From the NCBI RefSeq assembly GCF_002848005.1, contig NZ_PKHX01000002.1:186001-250000 (forward strand): a stretch of 64,000 bases of DNA, read 5' to 3'. The translations under genes were made by a program, and so were the position numbers. Shown in pieces: positions 32,883-42,660 of the stretch. The DNA is from Varibaculum cambriense. GTDB lineage: Bacteria > Actinomycetota > Actinomycetes > Actinomycetales > Actinomycetaceae. Every line of letters begins with the position of its first letter. Within the stretch, counting starts at the first letter, position 1. The notes below the pieces were generated by a model. That model saw only the letters and a program-made list of their open reading frames with translations, had not been told where the DNA came from and made no database searches.

Positions 32883-34715
32883 GTGAAGTTCACGGGAATC
32901 AAAGGATTTGGTTTCCACAAGAGGAAAACGCAAAGAACGGGAACTACGATGAAAACGTGGAAAGAACACGCCAAGACTCTGGCTGTAGGTGTTCTAGTAG
33001 CCGGTGTTGTCGCCGCAGGGGTAAACCTGGCCGACGCAGCTACCTTTTTCACCAGCACCTCCTCCGCTGCTTCGAGCGCAGTGACTGCAAACGCGATCAA
33101 CACTGACAACCGCGAAGAGGTTCGTACCCGTTACCTGAGCGATATTGCCGATACTGATTACCCCGAAAGCCCCAACAACGGTGCGGATCATAAGAACTGC
33201 CGCGCCGGCGTGGTCAACCCCACCACCGCTAACTCGGTAGGTCGGGCGCTTAACTACTTCCGCGGTCTCAACGGAGCCGAAGCGGTAAAAATGGACACCA
33301 CTTCTCCGCTGCAAGATTACACTCAGCAGGCCGCCCTTAATATGGCTGCCAATGGCCGCCTTTCGCACACGATTGAAAAAGGCTCCAAATGCTTTAGCTT
33401 TAAAGCTCAGCAGGGAGCAGCCATATCTAACCTTTCTGATAGCGCGGGACAGACTCCGGCAGAACAGATTCTGTGGTACTTCATCGATCCTTCCAGCCTG
33501 GGTGCTTCCACCATGACCAAGGTGGGCGCTAACGACCGCTTGGGACACCGGATTGCTTTGATGGATCCCACCTTGTCCACCACTTCTTACGGAAACGTAA
33601 ATGGCTACAACGCCATTGCGGTCACCGGAGACCAGCTGGTCAGCACCCCGGATTTCAATAACAAGCAGATCACCAATGATGCCGCTTACAAGCCGGAAGT
33701 TATGACTTGGCCGTCTGCCGGTTACTTCCCCTACCAGCTGCTGACCACCAACCGCGATGACCGCGACGATGTGGAACGCTGGAGCATCTCTTTCCGGGGA
33801 GACAGCAAGTCGCAGCGCCCCGACCTCTCGGGTGCCCAGGTACGCGTGACCGGCCCGACTGGCGCGGAAGTTCCCACCACCATTTTGAACAACAAGCTCA
33901 ATGGCAAAGGCCCGGGAACCTGGAACTACTACAGCACCCTGTTAATCAAGATGCCGAAGATCACCGATCTTCCGGTGGGCACCGATGGCTCCCGTGACTA
34001 CACGGTTAGCGTTTCCGGGATTAAGGGTGCGGCTCGTTCCTCCTACACCTACACCGTGAAACTGTTCGATCCCATGATCTCCTCTTCCGAGATGGCTCCC
34101 CAGATCAAGGTGAATGCCGCTCCTCGCGTAGCCCAGGGTGGATACGCCGAACCGGCCAAGCTGACTGTGCAGGGCTCCACCGGGATGAAATACCAGTGGC
34201 AGCGCTCCAAGGATGCCGGTAAGACTTGGGAGGACGTCAAAGACAAGTTCCGGATTCCCGCTGATCACAGCTTCTACGGAACCGCGAACGATCTGGACTA
34301 CGCCCCGGGTGCTCGCACCGAAGACAAATGGGGTCTGCTGCGGTCGGCTCCGATTGCTAACCGCGCCGAGGCCGAATCCTTGCGCTTCCGCTTGAAGGTC
34401 ACCAACCCGGTGGGTACCTCGATCTCGGAACCGATGAAACTGGAATACTACGGATTCGATCAGGACAAGGTAGTTCGTCAGGGCGACAAGCTGATCGCGA
34501 AGGTTACCTTGCAGGGTAACTCCGATTCGGTGGAGCGTTTCAGTGACGTGATCTGGAAAGACCAAAACGGTAAGCAGCTCGGAACCGGTGACACTTTGAC
34601 TCTGACCCCCGATATGAAGGGCAAGCAGATCCGCCCCACCGTGCAGTTCTGGCTTACCTCGTTCATGTCAGCTTCTCTCTACGAGCTGAAGCTGCCCGCA
34701 TACTCCGTTGGGTAA
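32883..34715 (+). CDS. Secreted CAP/SCP-like domain protein with Ig-like repeats
   Basis: The 610-residue product has a signal sequence (hydrophobic run after KTWKEHAKT, ending near LADAATF). A CAP-like region follows (about residues 105-250, with RALNYFRGLNG, QQAALNMAANGRLSHT and DRLGHRIALMDP), then beta-rich Ig-like modules including MKYQWQRSKDAGKTWEDV. CAP proteins are secreted and often act in adhesion or host contact; the function here is unknown. No LPXTG or C-terminal helix is seen, so it is probably released or wall-bound noncovalently. The GTG start has GGAG nine bases upstream; an ATG at 32949 directly before the signal peptide is the alternative. Confidence 0.75.
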   Translation: MKFTGIKGFGFHKRKTQRTGTTMKTWKEHAKTLAVGVLVAGVVAAGVNLADAATFFTSTSSAASSAVTANAINTDNREEVRTRYLSDIADTDYPESPNNGADHKNCRAGVVNPTTANSVGRALNYFRGLNGAEAVKMDTTSPLQDYTQQAALNMAANGRLSHTIEKGSKCFSFKAQQGAAISNLSDSAGQTPAEQILWYFIDPSSLGASTMTKVGANDRLGHRIALMDPTLSTTSYGNVNGYNAIAVTGDQLVSTPDFNNKQITNDAAYKPEVMTWPSAGYFPYQLLTTNRDDRDDVERWSISFRGDSKSQRPDLSGAQVRVTGPTGAEVPTTILNNKLNGKGPGTWNYYSTLLIKMPKITDLPVGTDGSRDYTVSVSGIKGAARSSYTYTVKLFDPMISSSEMAPQIKVNAAPRVAQGGYAEPAKLTVQGSTGMKYQWQRSKDAGKTWEDVKDKFRIPADHSFYGTANDLDYAPGARTEDKWGLLRSAPIANRAEAESLRFRLKVTNPVGTSISEPMKLEYYGFDQDKVVRQGDKLIAKVTLQGNSDSVERFSDVIWKDQNGKQLGTGDTLTLTPDMKGKQIRPTVQFWLTSFMSASLYELKLPAYSVG

Positions 34716-34841
34716 CTTGCGTTTTCTATGCCTAACGGTCCCAAAGAGGGTCGCGTCCTTAGGGACGAGGATGCGGCTCCTCGAAAAATAAAAGAATCCA
34801 GTCGTTACCTGGCTGATTGGCTTCAATAAGTGAAAAGAAAA

Positions 34842-34881
34842 AATCTGGCTCCTAGGACGTTCCCAGTCTAGGAGCCAGATT
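34842..34881 (+). terminator. Terminator of the CAP-domain gene
   Basis: A perfect 14-bp stem, AATCTGGCTCCTAG paired with CTAGGAGCCAGATT, followed by ATTTTTAT. It is a strong Rho-independent terminator on the plus strand. Confidence 0.88.
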
Positions 34882-34895
34882 ATTTTTATATAGCA

Positions 34896-34926
34896 GTGGG
34901 GGGCAGGCGAAACGCCTGCCCCCCAC
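34896..34926 (-). terminator. Terminator of the UgpC-type ATPase gene
   Basis: A 14-bp stem, GTGGGGGGCAGGCG paired with CGCCTGCCCCCCAC around AAA, 24 bases past the stop of the minus-strand gene. On that strand it is followed by TGCTATATA. Confidence 0.75.
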
Positions 34927-34950
34927 AATAATGGTTGCTATTCGATTAGC

Positions 34951-36084
34951 TTATTCCGGTAGCCGTTCTTGCGTAGAGGCCGCAAAAATATGCCCTCCGC
35001 CCTCTTTAATCCGAACCGGCATAACCGATCCTGCTGGCGGCGCAGAATGCGGAGCCACCCGGATAGTTACCTGGTTCAAAGAAGGACGACCATCTTTGCG
35101 ATGCTCCTTGGCCTCATGACCATCCAAAGTGCCGTAAACATAGGCGTCAGAACCCAGTTCCTCTACATGGGTAACCTTGATCGGAATGGTGTGTTCCGGA
35201 TCCACTGTGCCCTCTTGAACCTCGAGAGCCTCCGGACGGAAACCAATAATGACTTCCCCGTTATCCTCGGGCTTGAGCGCATCCAAAGTAGCCTTCGCCA
35301 AAGGTATCTTGGCTCCGCCAAGTACCGCGGAACCATCCTGTACCTTGAAGGTACCGATGTTCATCGCCGGCGAACCAATGAAGGCAGCCACGAACGCATT
35401 CGCGGGGCGATCATAAAGCTCCCGTGGGGTGCCCACCTGCTGCAGGATACCGCCCGCAATCACCGCGATGCGGTCACCCATGGTTAGCGCCTCGGTCTGG
35501 TCGTGAGTCACGTACAAAGTAGTGACCCCCAAAGTGCGCTGCAACTGAGCGATCTGGGTACGGGTCTGTACCCGCAGCTTCGCGTCCAAATTCGACAGCG
35601 GCTCGTCCATCAAGAACACCTGGGGTTTACGCACAATCGCGCGTCCCATAGCCACACGCTGACGCTGACCACCAGATAGAGCCTTCGGTTTACGATCCAA
35701 ATATTCGGTCAGATCCAAAGTCTCCGCAGCCTGCTCAACCCGCTTATCGATTTCCTCTTGCGGAACCTTCGCGATCTTGAGGGCGAAGCCCATGTTCTGC
35801 CGCACCGTCATGTGCGGGTAAAGCGCATAGTTCTGGAAAACCATCGCGATATCGCGGTCTTTCGGCTGCACATTGGTTACGTCTTTATCCCCAATGTAAA
35901 TTTTGCCGGAGTTAATATCCTCTAGACCGGCTAGCATCCGCAGCGAAGTAGTTTTACCGCAGCCCGAAGGCCCCACCAAAACCAGGAACTCTCCATCTGC
36001 GATTTCCAGATTCAACTTATCAACCGCCGGGTGATCTGAACCCGGATAGATTCGAGTTACCGAATCAAATACAACTTTTCCCAT
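34951..36084 (-). CDS. UgpC/MsmK/MalK-type sugar ABC transporter ATPase
   Basis: This ATPase energises carbohydrate importers. It has Walker [13 protein letters not shown], the signature [16 protein letters not shown], Walker [13 protein letters not shown] and a C-terminal regulatory TOBE/OB region with GFRPEAL. The family start [15 protein letters not shown] fits the ATG at 36084 (377 residues, GGAGGAG upstream); the longer frame to 36186 is unlikely. No permease or binding-protein gene is adjacent. It therefore probably serves several sugar transporters encoded elsewhere, as MsmK does. Confidence 0.92.
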   Translation of the reverse strand: MGKVVFDSVTRIYPGSDHPAVDKLNLEIADGEFLVLVGPSGCGKTTSLRMLAGLEDINSGKIYIGDKDVTNVQPKDRDIAMVFQNYALYPHMTVRQNMGFALKIAKVPQEEIDKRVEQAAETLDLTEYLDRKPKALSGGQRQRVAMGRAIVRKPQVFLMDEPLSNLDAKLRVQTRTQIAQLQRTLGVTTLYVTHDQTEALTMGDRIAVIAGGILQQVGTPRELYDRPANAFVAAFIGSPAMNIGTFKVQDGSAVLGGAKIPLAKATLDALKPEDNGEVIIGFRPEALEVQEGTVDPEHTIPIKVTHVEELGSDAYVYGTLDGHEAKEHRKDGRPSLNQVTIRVAPHSAPPAGSVMPVRIKEGGGHIFAASTQERLPE

Positions 36085-36371
36085 ATTTATATATCTCCTC
36101 CACGGGCAGGTACGTGCCCGACGATCCGAGTGGAGTGTCTTTTTGTAACTGTGGGAAATCGCTTCCCCACGTGTCACCTGCGACACAGGCGCAGGTAGCG
36201 CCTAAACTCAGTTTGCCATATTTATAGCCTTGGAGGAAGTGTAATCCCTCATAGTGCCGTCAATCCCACTAAAATTCTTCTTCAGAGGCGGGATCCGGGA
36301 ACCTGAACCTCACTTTCACTCGGGACTTTGAGGTTTCCAGGGGCCCCCAGCAACATGCTAGGGAAAATTGC

Positions 36372-36403
36372 GGAAGTCCCCGAGGAAAACCTCGGGGACT
36401 TCC
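36372..36403 (-). terminator. Terminator of gpmA
   Basis: GGAAGTCCCCGAGG and CCTCGGGGACTTCC form a perfect 14-bp stem with an AAAA loop, just past the gpmA stop. On the minus strand the following bases include GCAATTTTCCC. Confidence 0.8.
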
Positions 36404-36416
36404 CTAGGAAAAGAAA

Positions 36417-37151
36417 CTACTTACCCTGGTTGGCTACTGCCGCAATTTTCGCTTCAGCATCCGGATCCAGGTAGGTTCCGCCCTTCTTGACCGGCTGTAG
36501 ATTTTCATCCAGCTCGTAGTACAAGGGAACCCCAGTAGGAATATTCAAACCGGAAATATCCTCGTCACTGATCTGGTCAAGGTGCTTTACAATCGCGCGC
36601 AAAGAGTTACCGTGCGCTGCGACCAGTACCGTCTTACCGGTCTTGAGTTCGGGGACGATCTCCTGATCCCAATAGGGAAGCAGCCGCTCTAGCACCTGCT
36701 CTAGGCATTCGGTGCGCGGAATCGGTTCCCCGCTATAACGCGGATCGGTATCCTGCGAGAACTCCGAACCCAATTCAATTTCTGGGGGAGGAGTGCTGTA
36801 AGAACGGCGCCACAACATGAACTGTTCATCGCCGTACTCATCGCGGATAGCTTTCTTATCTTTGCCCTGCAAGGCGCCATAGTGGCGTTCATTTAGGCGC
36901 CAACTGCGCTTAACCGGAATCCAGTGGCGATCAGCCGCATCCAAAGATAGATTAGCGGTCATAATCGCCCGGCGTAGCAGAGAAGTGAAAACAATATCCG
37001 GCAAGATGTTCTCTTGCTTCATTAGTTCACCGCCGTGGGTGGCCTCCTGGCGACCCTGATCGGAGAGCGGAACATCCACCCAACCGGTGAAAAGATTCTT
37101 AGCATTCCATTCGCTTTGCCCGTGACGGAGCAATATAAGTTTGTAAGTCAT
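36417..37151 (-). CDS. gpmA: 2,3-bisphosphoglycerate-dependent phosphoglycerate mutase
   Basis: GpmA interconverts 3- and 2-phosphoglycerate in glycolysis. The phosphohistidine motif [18 protein letters not shown] is at the N-terminus, [11 protein letters not shown] follows, and the second catalytic His is in [12 protein letters not shown]. At 244 residues it has the normal length for dPGM. lsr2 lies upstream on the same strand, 53 bases away, and a strong terminator follows gpmA. Confidence 0.96.
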   Translation of the reverse strand: MTYKLILLRHGQSEWNAKNLFTGWVDVPLSDQGRQEATHGGELMKQENILPDIVFTSLLRRAIMTANLSLDAADRHWIPVKRSWRLNERHYGALQGKDKKAIRDEYGDEQFMLWRRSYSTPPPEIELGSEFSQDTDPRYSGEPIPRTECLEQVLERLLPYWDQEIVPELKTGKTVLVAAHGNSLRAIVKHLDQISDEDISGLNIPTGVPLYYELDENLQPVKKGGTYLDPDAEAKIAAVANQGK

Positions 37152-37204
37152 AGTTTAAGTGTCTCATTTTCTAGTCGTAGCTGCACGGGGTATAAGTCCC
37201 GAAA

Positions 37205-37528
37205 TTACTTCAAATGGGTGCGGTAATAGGCAGAACGTACTTTCGCGGAGATACGTCCTTTCTCCGATACCTGCATATTTTGTTCCCGAGCCCAGGCGCG
37301 AATCTTGGAGGCATCGGAAACCTTCCGAGTGTCAGTACCGGCCACCCGGCGTCCTCCTACCCGGCGTCCCGCCTGAATCCAGGGATCTATAACCTCTCGT
37401 AACTTAGCGGCATTTTCCGCAGATAAATCAATTTCGTAATCAACACCGTCAAGACCGAACTTAATGGTTTCATCCCCGAGTTCGCCATTAATGTCATCAA
37501 TAAGAACAATTCTGGTTTTCCTGGCCAT
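37205..37528 (-). CDS. lsr2: Lsr2 nucleoid-associated protein
   Basis: Lsr2 is the actinobacterial H-NS-like protein that binds AT-rich DNA and silences acquired genes. The 107-residue product has the N-terminal dimerisation domain (ARKTRIVLIDDINGE, FGLDGVDYEIDLS) and the C-terminal DNA-binding domain IRAWAREQNMQVSEKGRI. The usual AT-hook-like RGR reads EKGRIS, so the first arginine is replaced by lysine-glycine context. Its own upstream region is very AT-rich, suggesting autoregulation. Confidence 0.94.
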   Translation of the reverse strand: MARKTRIVLIDDINGELGDETIKFGLDGVDYEIDLSAENAAKLREVIDPWIQAGRRVGGRRVAGTDTRKVSDASKIRAWAREQNMQVSEKGRISAKVRSAYYRTHLK

Positions 37529-37769
37529 TATGTTGCCTTTCCATTTTTAAAAAGTTAATGCTGATTTTTATATTAACGCTATTAAAGAGACATTTCTATA
37601 TATATTTAGACGCTAACTCAATTAATAATTGGCGGTGGCAATATCGGCAATAAATGTCGCTTTCTAGCGCACAAATATTGTGGCTACCTGCAAGTAGTAG
37701 GTAAATCCAGTTTATAAAAACCAGAGAAAACCTTACGGTCTTTAAGAAAATAGCTTTTTCGTGACCGAT
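37529..37769. promoter_or_regulatory. AT-rich upstream region of lsr2
   Basis: The first 100 bases beside lsr2 consist largely of A and T, including TTTTTATATTAACG and ATATATATTTAG. Such DNA is the preferred target of Lsr2. No other feature was recognised in these 241 bases. Confidence 0.5.
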
Positions 37770-38984
37770 TTAGGCGTCCGCTACCGTAATTAATCCCGCG
37801 GCTTTCTTTGCCCGCTCCCGCGCCTGGTCGATATTATTTCCGCGCGCGAGCGCCACTCCCATGCGCCTGCCGGGGCGAGAATCAGGTTTACCAAAAAGCC
37901 GCAAATCCACTTCCGGCACCGCTAAGGCTTCCGCCAGACCCCGATATACCGGACCTTCGCTTTGCAGATTCGCGCAAATAACTGCCGAGGCCGCCGGGGT
38001 GCGCAGGCGGGTATCGACCGGCAAACCTAAAATAGCGCGGGCATGCAGTTCAAACTCGGACAGGTAACCAGAAGCCATAGTCACCATCCCGGTGTCGTGA
38101 GGACGCGGCGACACCTCAGAAAAGAGGACCTCGTCCCCGCAAATAAACAGTTCCACCCCGAACAGCCCGCGTCCGCCCAGCGCGGAAGTAACTTTGGTGG
38201 CAATAGCTTGCGCCTTTTTTAGTACCGCGCTGTCCATCGGTGCTGGCTGCCAGGACTCGTGGTAGTCCCCATTTACCTGTAGGTGGCCAATCGGTTCGCA
38301 AAAACTGGTGATGGTTTCTCCTGTTTGAGGATCACGCGAACGCACCGTCAAGAGGGTGATTTCATAGTCGAAATCCACCAGCCCCTCTACGATTACTCGT
38401 CCCTGACTGGCGCCGCGTCCCCCTTCCAGGGCGTAATGCCAGGCAGGCTCGATATCCTCCGCGGTTTTCAGCAGGGACTGTCCTTTGCCGGAAGAAGACA
38501 TTACTGGTTTAACGATGCAGGGTAGCCCGATTTGGTCTACCGCTTGGCGCATTTCTGCTTCCCCCGAGGCAAACACGTAACGAGAGGTAGGAATATTTAG
38601 TTCTTCGGCGGCGAGGCGGCGGATCCCCTCGCGATCCATAGTCAGGCGAGTGGCGTGGGCAGTCGGGATTACCGTCACCTGGCGAGAAGCCGCGATTTCT
38701 TCCAAAGTATCGGTCGCGATCGCCTCTATTTCCGGAATAATGAAATGAGGTCGCACCTTTTTCACCAGGAAATCAACCTGTTTACCATCGGTCATATCTA
38801 GGACGTAGGAATAGTGTGCCACCTGCTGCGCCGGCGCGTTTTGGTACCGGTCAGCGGCGTGGACCTCTACTCCCAGGCGCGTGAATGCAATCGCCAGTTC
38901 TTTACCTAATTCTCCGGAACCGAGCAGGAGAACCCGGAGTGAAGATTTTGATAGGGGAGTTCCGAAGGTAGTTGGCGTTAGCAT
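37770..38984 (-). CDS. purT: Formate-dependent phosphoribosylglycinamide formyltransferase
   Basis: PurT makes formyl-GAR from GAR, formate and ATP, replacing folate-dependent PurN. The 404-residue ATP-grasp protein has the N-terminal nucleotide fold [19 protein letters not shown], the ATP-binding [12 protein letters not shown] and the C-terminal [16 protein letters not shown]. Formate use fits a fermentative anaerobe. It stands alone, with tRNA-Lys divergent from it. Confidence 0.95.
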   Translation of the reverse strand: MLTPTTFGTPLSKSSLRVLLLGSGELGKELAIAFTRLGVEVHAADRYQNAPAQQVAHYSYVLDMTDGKQVDFLVKKVRPHFIIPEIEAIATDTLEEIAASRQVTVIPTAHATRLTMDREGIRRLAAEELNIPTSRYVFASGEAEMRQAVDQIGLPCIVKPVMSSSGKGQSLLKTAEDIEPAWHYALEGGRGASQGRVIVEGLVDFDYEITLLTVRSRDPQTGETITSFCEPIGHLQVNGDYHESWQPAPMDSAVLKKAQAIATKVTSALGGRGLFGVELFICGDEVLFSEVSPRPHDTGMVTMASGYLSEFELHARAILGLPVDTRLRTPAASAVICANLQSEGPVYRGLAEALAVPEVDLRLFGKPDSRPGRRMGVALARGNNIDQARERAKKAAGLITVADA

Positions 38985-39078
38985 AAAAACCCTTTCCTAA
39001 TATAAATTCCGCCTGGTATGTAGGGATTTGAATACTACTTTACGGGTTCTTTAGTGATGGAAGCAACCAAAAAGTAAG

Positions 39079-39108
39079 TTGGGGAAATGCCCTATGCCCT
39101 TGTACAAT
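39079..39108 (+). promoter_or_regulatory. Promoter of tRNA-Lys
   Basis: TTGGGG and TACAAT separated by 18 bases, ending 20 bases before the mature tRNA. Confidence 0.55.
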
Positions 39109-39128
39109 AAAACGTGCCTTTAAGGCAG

Positions 39129-39201
<73 letters not shown>

Positions 39202-39243
39202 CTAAAAAATGGGCTGCGCCTGTCGGCGCAGCCCATTTTTTAG
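39202..39243. terminator. Bidirectional terminator after tRNA-Lys
   Basis: A perfect 19-bp stem: CTAAAAAATGGGCTGCGCC with its complement, and a TGTC loop. The A-run and T-run on the two arms make it work in either direction. Confidence 0.92.
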
Positions 39244-39357
39244 TACAAGCGGGGGGTCGAACCCGTGAGGGCTGCTAGCTGGCGGAAAATTATAGCAAGG
39301 CGGGTAAGCGACTATGATTGAAGCGATCATGACCCATTGCCGATAAAGGGGAGATCC

Positions 39358-40860
39358 TTGCGTAAGCGTCTTTTGGCCGTACTGGCGGTAGCCGGTTTGG
39401 TGTTAGCTGGCTGTTCCAGCACTAATTCTTCCAGTAATAAATCGGAGCGCGTGCTCACGATTGGGGTGCATGCTACGCCCTCGACTTTAGATCCCTCGCA
39501 TAACGATGCGGCGGCGATTACCTATGCGTTGCTTTATAACGTGTATGAAACCCTGCTGCGAGTGGACGGCAAGGGCAAGCTGGTGCCGTTACTCGCGAAA
39601 GATTACCAGGTGTCTGCTGATCGCAAGACCTACACTTTTACTTTGAAGGACGCTAAGTTTGCTTCCGGTGCGCCGGTGGATGGGGCGGCAGTCGCGAAAA
39701 GCTTTAACTATCTGCTCAACGATAAGACCGTGAGCCCCACCCGCAAACAAGAAATGGAAGCCCTGAAAGCGGTGAAAGACCTTGGCGGCAATAAAGTTCA
39801 GTTTGAGCTGTCTCACCCCTCGAATGCGTGGCTGTATTACCTGAGTTCCACAGCCGGGATTATCTACGACCCGCAGGCACTGGATAAGGGCGACTTGGCA
39901 ACTAAACCGGCTGGTTCTGGCCCTTACACCTTGAAAGAATGGCGGCAGGGCGAAGAAATCCAGTTAGCCACTAATCAGAAGTATTGGGGTGAAAAACCCA
40001 AGGTTAAGGGAGCGACCTTCCGCTACTTCTCTGACCCGAATGCGATGAATACCGCGATGCTGTCTGGTTCTCTGGATATTATTTCTAACTTGGCTGCCCC
40101 GCAGGCGCTCGATAAGTTCACCAGTGATTCCCGGTTTAAAGTGCTGGAAGGCCACACTAATGGCGAAGTGGTGATGGGGATGAATCAGCAGCGAGAGGCC
40201 CTTAAAGATAAGCGGGTGCGTCAAGCCATTAACTATGCTATTGACCGCAAAGCGGTGCGGGACGCAGTTTGGGCCGGTAAAGGGCTATTGATTGGATCGA
40301 TGGTGCCGCCGACAGATCCCTGGTATGAAGATCTGTCGACTGCCTATCCCCTGGATCGGGAAAAATCCAAGAAACTGCTGACAGAGGTGGGATACGGCGA
40401 GGGGCTTACCCTCAAAATGCGGATACCTACTTTGCCCTATGCTGCGGGAGCCGCTACCCATATCAAGAGTCAGCTTTCCAAAGTGGGGATTACTTTAGAG
40501 ATTGAACAGCTAGAGTTCCCGGCGCGCTGGATAGACGAAGTGATGGTGAAATCTAACTATGACCTCACCATTGTTTCTCACCTGGAGCCGCGCGATATCT
40601 CTCGCTTCACCAACACCGACTATTACTGGCATTATGATTCGCAGCAGTTCCGGGATTTGTATCAAAAAGCCGATGAGTCTTCCCCGGAAGACCAAGTTAA
40701 ATACATGAAGCAGGCAGCCAAGGTACTTTCTGATGATGCCGCTGCCGGATTCTTGTGGCTGCTGCCGAATTTGATCGTAACCAAGGCGGATATTAGCGGT
40801 TTGGCCGCGAATGTAACCGGACTATCCTTCGATTTGTCCTCGATTAGCTACCAAAGCTGA
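39358..40860 (+). CDS. Oligopeptide ABC transporter substrate-binding lipoprotein
   Basis: A 500-residue extracytoplasmic solute-binding protein of the SBP_bac_5 (peptide/nickel) family. The signal peptide ends in a lipobox, VLAGCSS, so it is a lipoprotein. Characteristic segments are LDPSHNDAAAITYALLYNVYETL and KRVRQAINYAIDRKAV. The TTG start at 39358 is chosen because AAAGGGGAG lies at the right distance and the signal peptide then begins MRKRLLAVLAV; an earlier TTG at 39337 is less likely. It heads a five-gene operon; the peptide specificity is not evident. Confidence 0.9.
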   Translation: MRKRLLAVLAVAGLVLAGCSSTNSSSNKSERVLTIGVHATPSTLDPSHNDAAAITYALLYNVYETLLRVDGKGKLVPLLAKDYQVSADRKTYTFTLKDAKFASGAPVDGAAVAKSFNYLLNDKTVSPTRKQEMEALKAVKDLGGNKVQFELSHPSNAWLYYLSSTAGIIYDPQALDKGDLATKPAGSGPYTLKEWRQGEEIQLATNQKYWGEKPKVKGATFRYFSDPNAMNTAMLSGSLDIISNLAAPQALDKFTSDSRFKVLEGHTNGEVVMGMNQQREALKDKRVRQAINYAIDRKAVRDAVWAGKGLLIGSMVPPTDPWYEDLSTAYPLDREKSKKLLTEVGYGEGLTLKMRIPTLPYAAGAATHIKSQLSKVGITLEIEQLEFPARWIDEVMVKSNYDLTIVSHLEPRDISRFTNTDYYWHYDSQQFRDLYQKADESSPEDQVKYMKQAAKVLSDDAAAGFLWLLPNLIVTKADISGLAANVTGLSFDLSSISYQS

Positions 40861-40861
40861 A

Positions 40862-41824
40862 ATGAAAGCGCCAGCAAAAGCCATCCTTAAACGGATTGCC
40901 ACCCTATTAGTTAGCCTGATAGTGGCCTCTCTGGTGGTGTTTTTGCTGATAAATCTGCTGCCGGGGGACGTTACCGGAGTAATTTTAGGGGCGAATGCCG
41001 ACCCAGAGTCGGTGGCGCAGCTCCGGGTAGCTATGGGACTAGATCAGCCACTGATTTTTCGCTATTTTAGCTGGCTATCAGGAATGATTCGCCTGGATCC
41101 GGGTAATTCGATTTTCACCGGACAAGCAATCGCCGAGCAACTTCCGCACCGGTTAGAAGCCACATTTTCACTGGTCTTCGGGGGGATGATCCTGGCTTTA
41201 CTGCTGGCGATTCCTCTGGGAATGGCGGGGGCGCTGTGGCGTAACCGCAAGCGCGGGATCGTGGTTTCCGCCCTCAGCCAGCTGGGAATGGCCATCCCCG
41301 CATTCTTAGCGGGAATGCTGCTAACCATAATTTTTGCGGTGAAACTGCAGGTTTTGCCGGCCAATGGCTATGTTTCTTTCCAGGAAGATCCTCTCCAATG
41401 GGCACGCTACCTATTCCTGCCGGTGCTGTCGATAGCGATCGTGCAAGGATCGGTGCTGACCCGCTATACCCGTTCCGCTTTTATTGAAGTGATCAAACAG
41501 GATTATTTCCGCACGGCGAGGGCGATTGGTTGGCGCTTTCCCGCAGCGCTCGTGCGTCACGGGGTACGGAACGCCTCCTTACAGGTAATCACGGTTTTGG
41601 GACTGCAACTTTCCACCCTGCTGGTGGGAGCAATCGTGGTAGAACAGGTGTTTGCGATTCCCGGTTTGGGTACCTACCTAATCGCCGCGGTTGGGCAGCG
41701 AGACTTAACCGTGGTGCAAGCGGTGGTAATGCTGCTAGTTGCGGCAGTATTGGTGATTAATGCCCTGGTGGATGTGGTTTACCAGTTACTGGATCCCAGA
41801 ATTCGGCAGGGGGTGGAACGGTGA
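40862..41824 (+). CDS. Peptide ABC transporter permease (DppB-like)
   Basis: A 320-residue permease with six hydrophobic segments. The N-terminal motif LINLLPGDVTGVILG and the cytoplasmic EAA-loop region FRTARAIGWRFPAALVRHGVRNA are typical of DppB/OppB. It follows the binding protein with a one-base gap and overlaps the next permease by four bases. Confidence 0.92.
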   Translation: MKAPAKAILKRIATLLVSLIVASLVVFLLINLLPGDVTGVILGANADPESVAQLRVAMGLDQPLIFRYFSWLSGMIRLDPGNSIFTGQAIAEQLPHRLEATFSLVFGGMILALLLAIPLGMAGALWRNRKRGIVVSALSQLGMAIPAFLAGMLLTIIFAVKLQVLPANGYVSFQEDPLQWARYLFLPVLSIAIVQGSVLTRYTRSAFIEVIKQDYFRTARAIGWRFPAALVRHGVRNASLQVITVLGLQLSTLLVGAIVVEQVFAIPGLGTYLIAAVGQRDLTVVQAVVMLLVAAVLVINALVDVVYQLLDPRIRQGVER

Positions 41825-42660
41825 AGACCGATCAGAAAATATCGCTACGGCGCCACCCTAGCCTGTGGATGGGGATCGCGCTGGTAAGTCTAATAGTGCT
41901 GATGGGAATAGTTTCTTTCCTTTACCTGCCGTTCGACCCGACGGAAGTTAGTGAGCAGCGTTTAAGCGCGCCCTCCGCAACCCATATTTTCGGTACCGAT
42001 GATTTTGGCCGCGACGTATTTTCTCGGATGCTCTCAGGAGCGGGAATCTGTCTGTTGGTGGGGATAGTGTCGGTAAGTATCGGTGCTCTTATCGGAGTTC
42101 CCCTGGGTATTTATGCTGCGGGGCGCGGAGGTTGGCCAGCAAAGATTATTGAACGCGGCCTGGACATTCTCTATGCTTTCCCCGCCCTGCTACTGGCGAT
42201 TTTACTGGCGGCAGCACGCGGATCCGGGTCTACTTGGACCGCTATGGTGGCGATCGGGATTGCTTCGGTGCCCGCATTTGCCCGCAATATTCGCGCCGCT
42301 ACTTTGGGGGTAATCTCGCAGGACTATATGGTGGCGGCTCGGGCAGCAGGTACTCCGCGGCATCGCTCAACCTTTACCCACGTGTTGCCCAATATTATGC
42401 CGACGATCATCGTGCAGGCCTCGGTGAGTTTCGCCCTCGCGATTTTGGCGGAGGCCGCCCTTTCCTATCTGGGGTTAGGAACCCGCCCGGACACTCCCAC
42501 CTGGGGGTTGATGTTGTTTGAAGCCCAAAAATCGCTGCTGGTCAGCCCGCAGCTGGCGCTGTGGCCAGCACTAGGGATCGCCTTGACTGTTCTGGGGTTC
42601 AACCTATTAGGGGACGGACTGCGCGAGGTGCTCGATCCGAAACTTCGGGAGCGGCCATGA
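41821..42660 (+). CDS. Peptide ABC transporter permease (DppC-like)
   Basis: A 279-residue permease that pairs with the DppB-like protein. It shows the DppC marks HIFGTDDFGRDVFSRMLSGA near the N-terminus, the EAA loop YMVAARAAGTPRHRSTFTHV and the ALSYLGLGTRPDTPTWG segment. It begins with GTG overlapping the upstream stop, and its TGA overlaps the ATG of the first ATPase. Confidence 0.93.
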   Translation: MKTDQKISLRRHPSLWMGIALVSLIVLMGIVSFLYLPFDPTEVSEQRLSAPSATHIFGTDDFGRDVFSRMLSGAGICLLVGIVSVSIGALIGVPLGIYAAGRGGWPAKIIERGLDILYAFPALLLAILLAAARGSGSTWTAMVAIGIASVPAFARNIRAATLGVISQDYMVAARAAGTPRHRSTFTHVLPNIMPTIIVQASVSFALAILAEAALSYLGLGTRPDTPTWGLMLFEAQKSLLVSPQLALWPALGIALTVLGFNLLGDGLREVLDPKLRERP

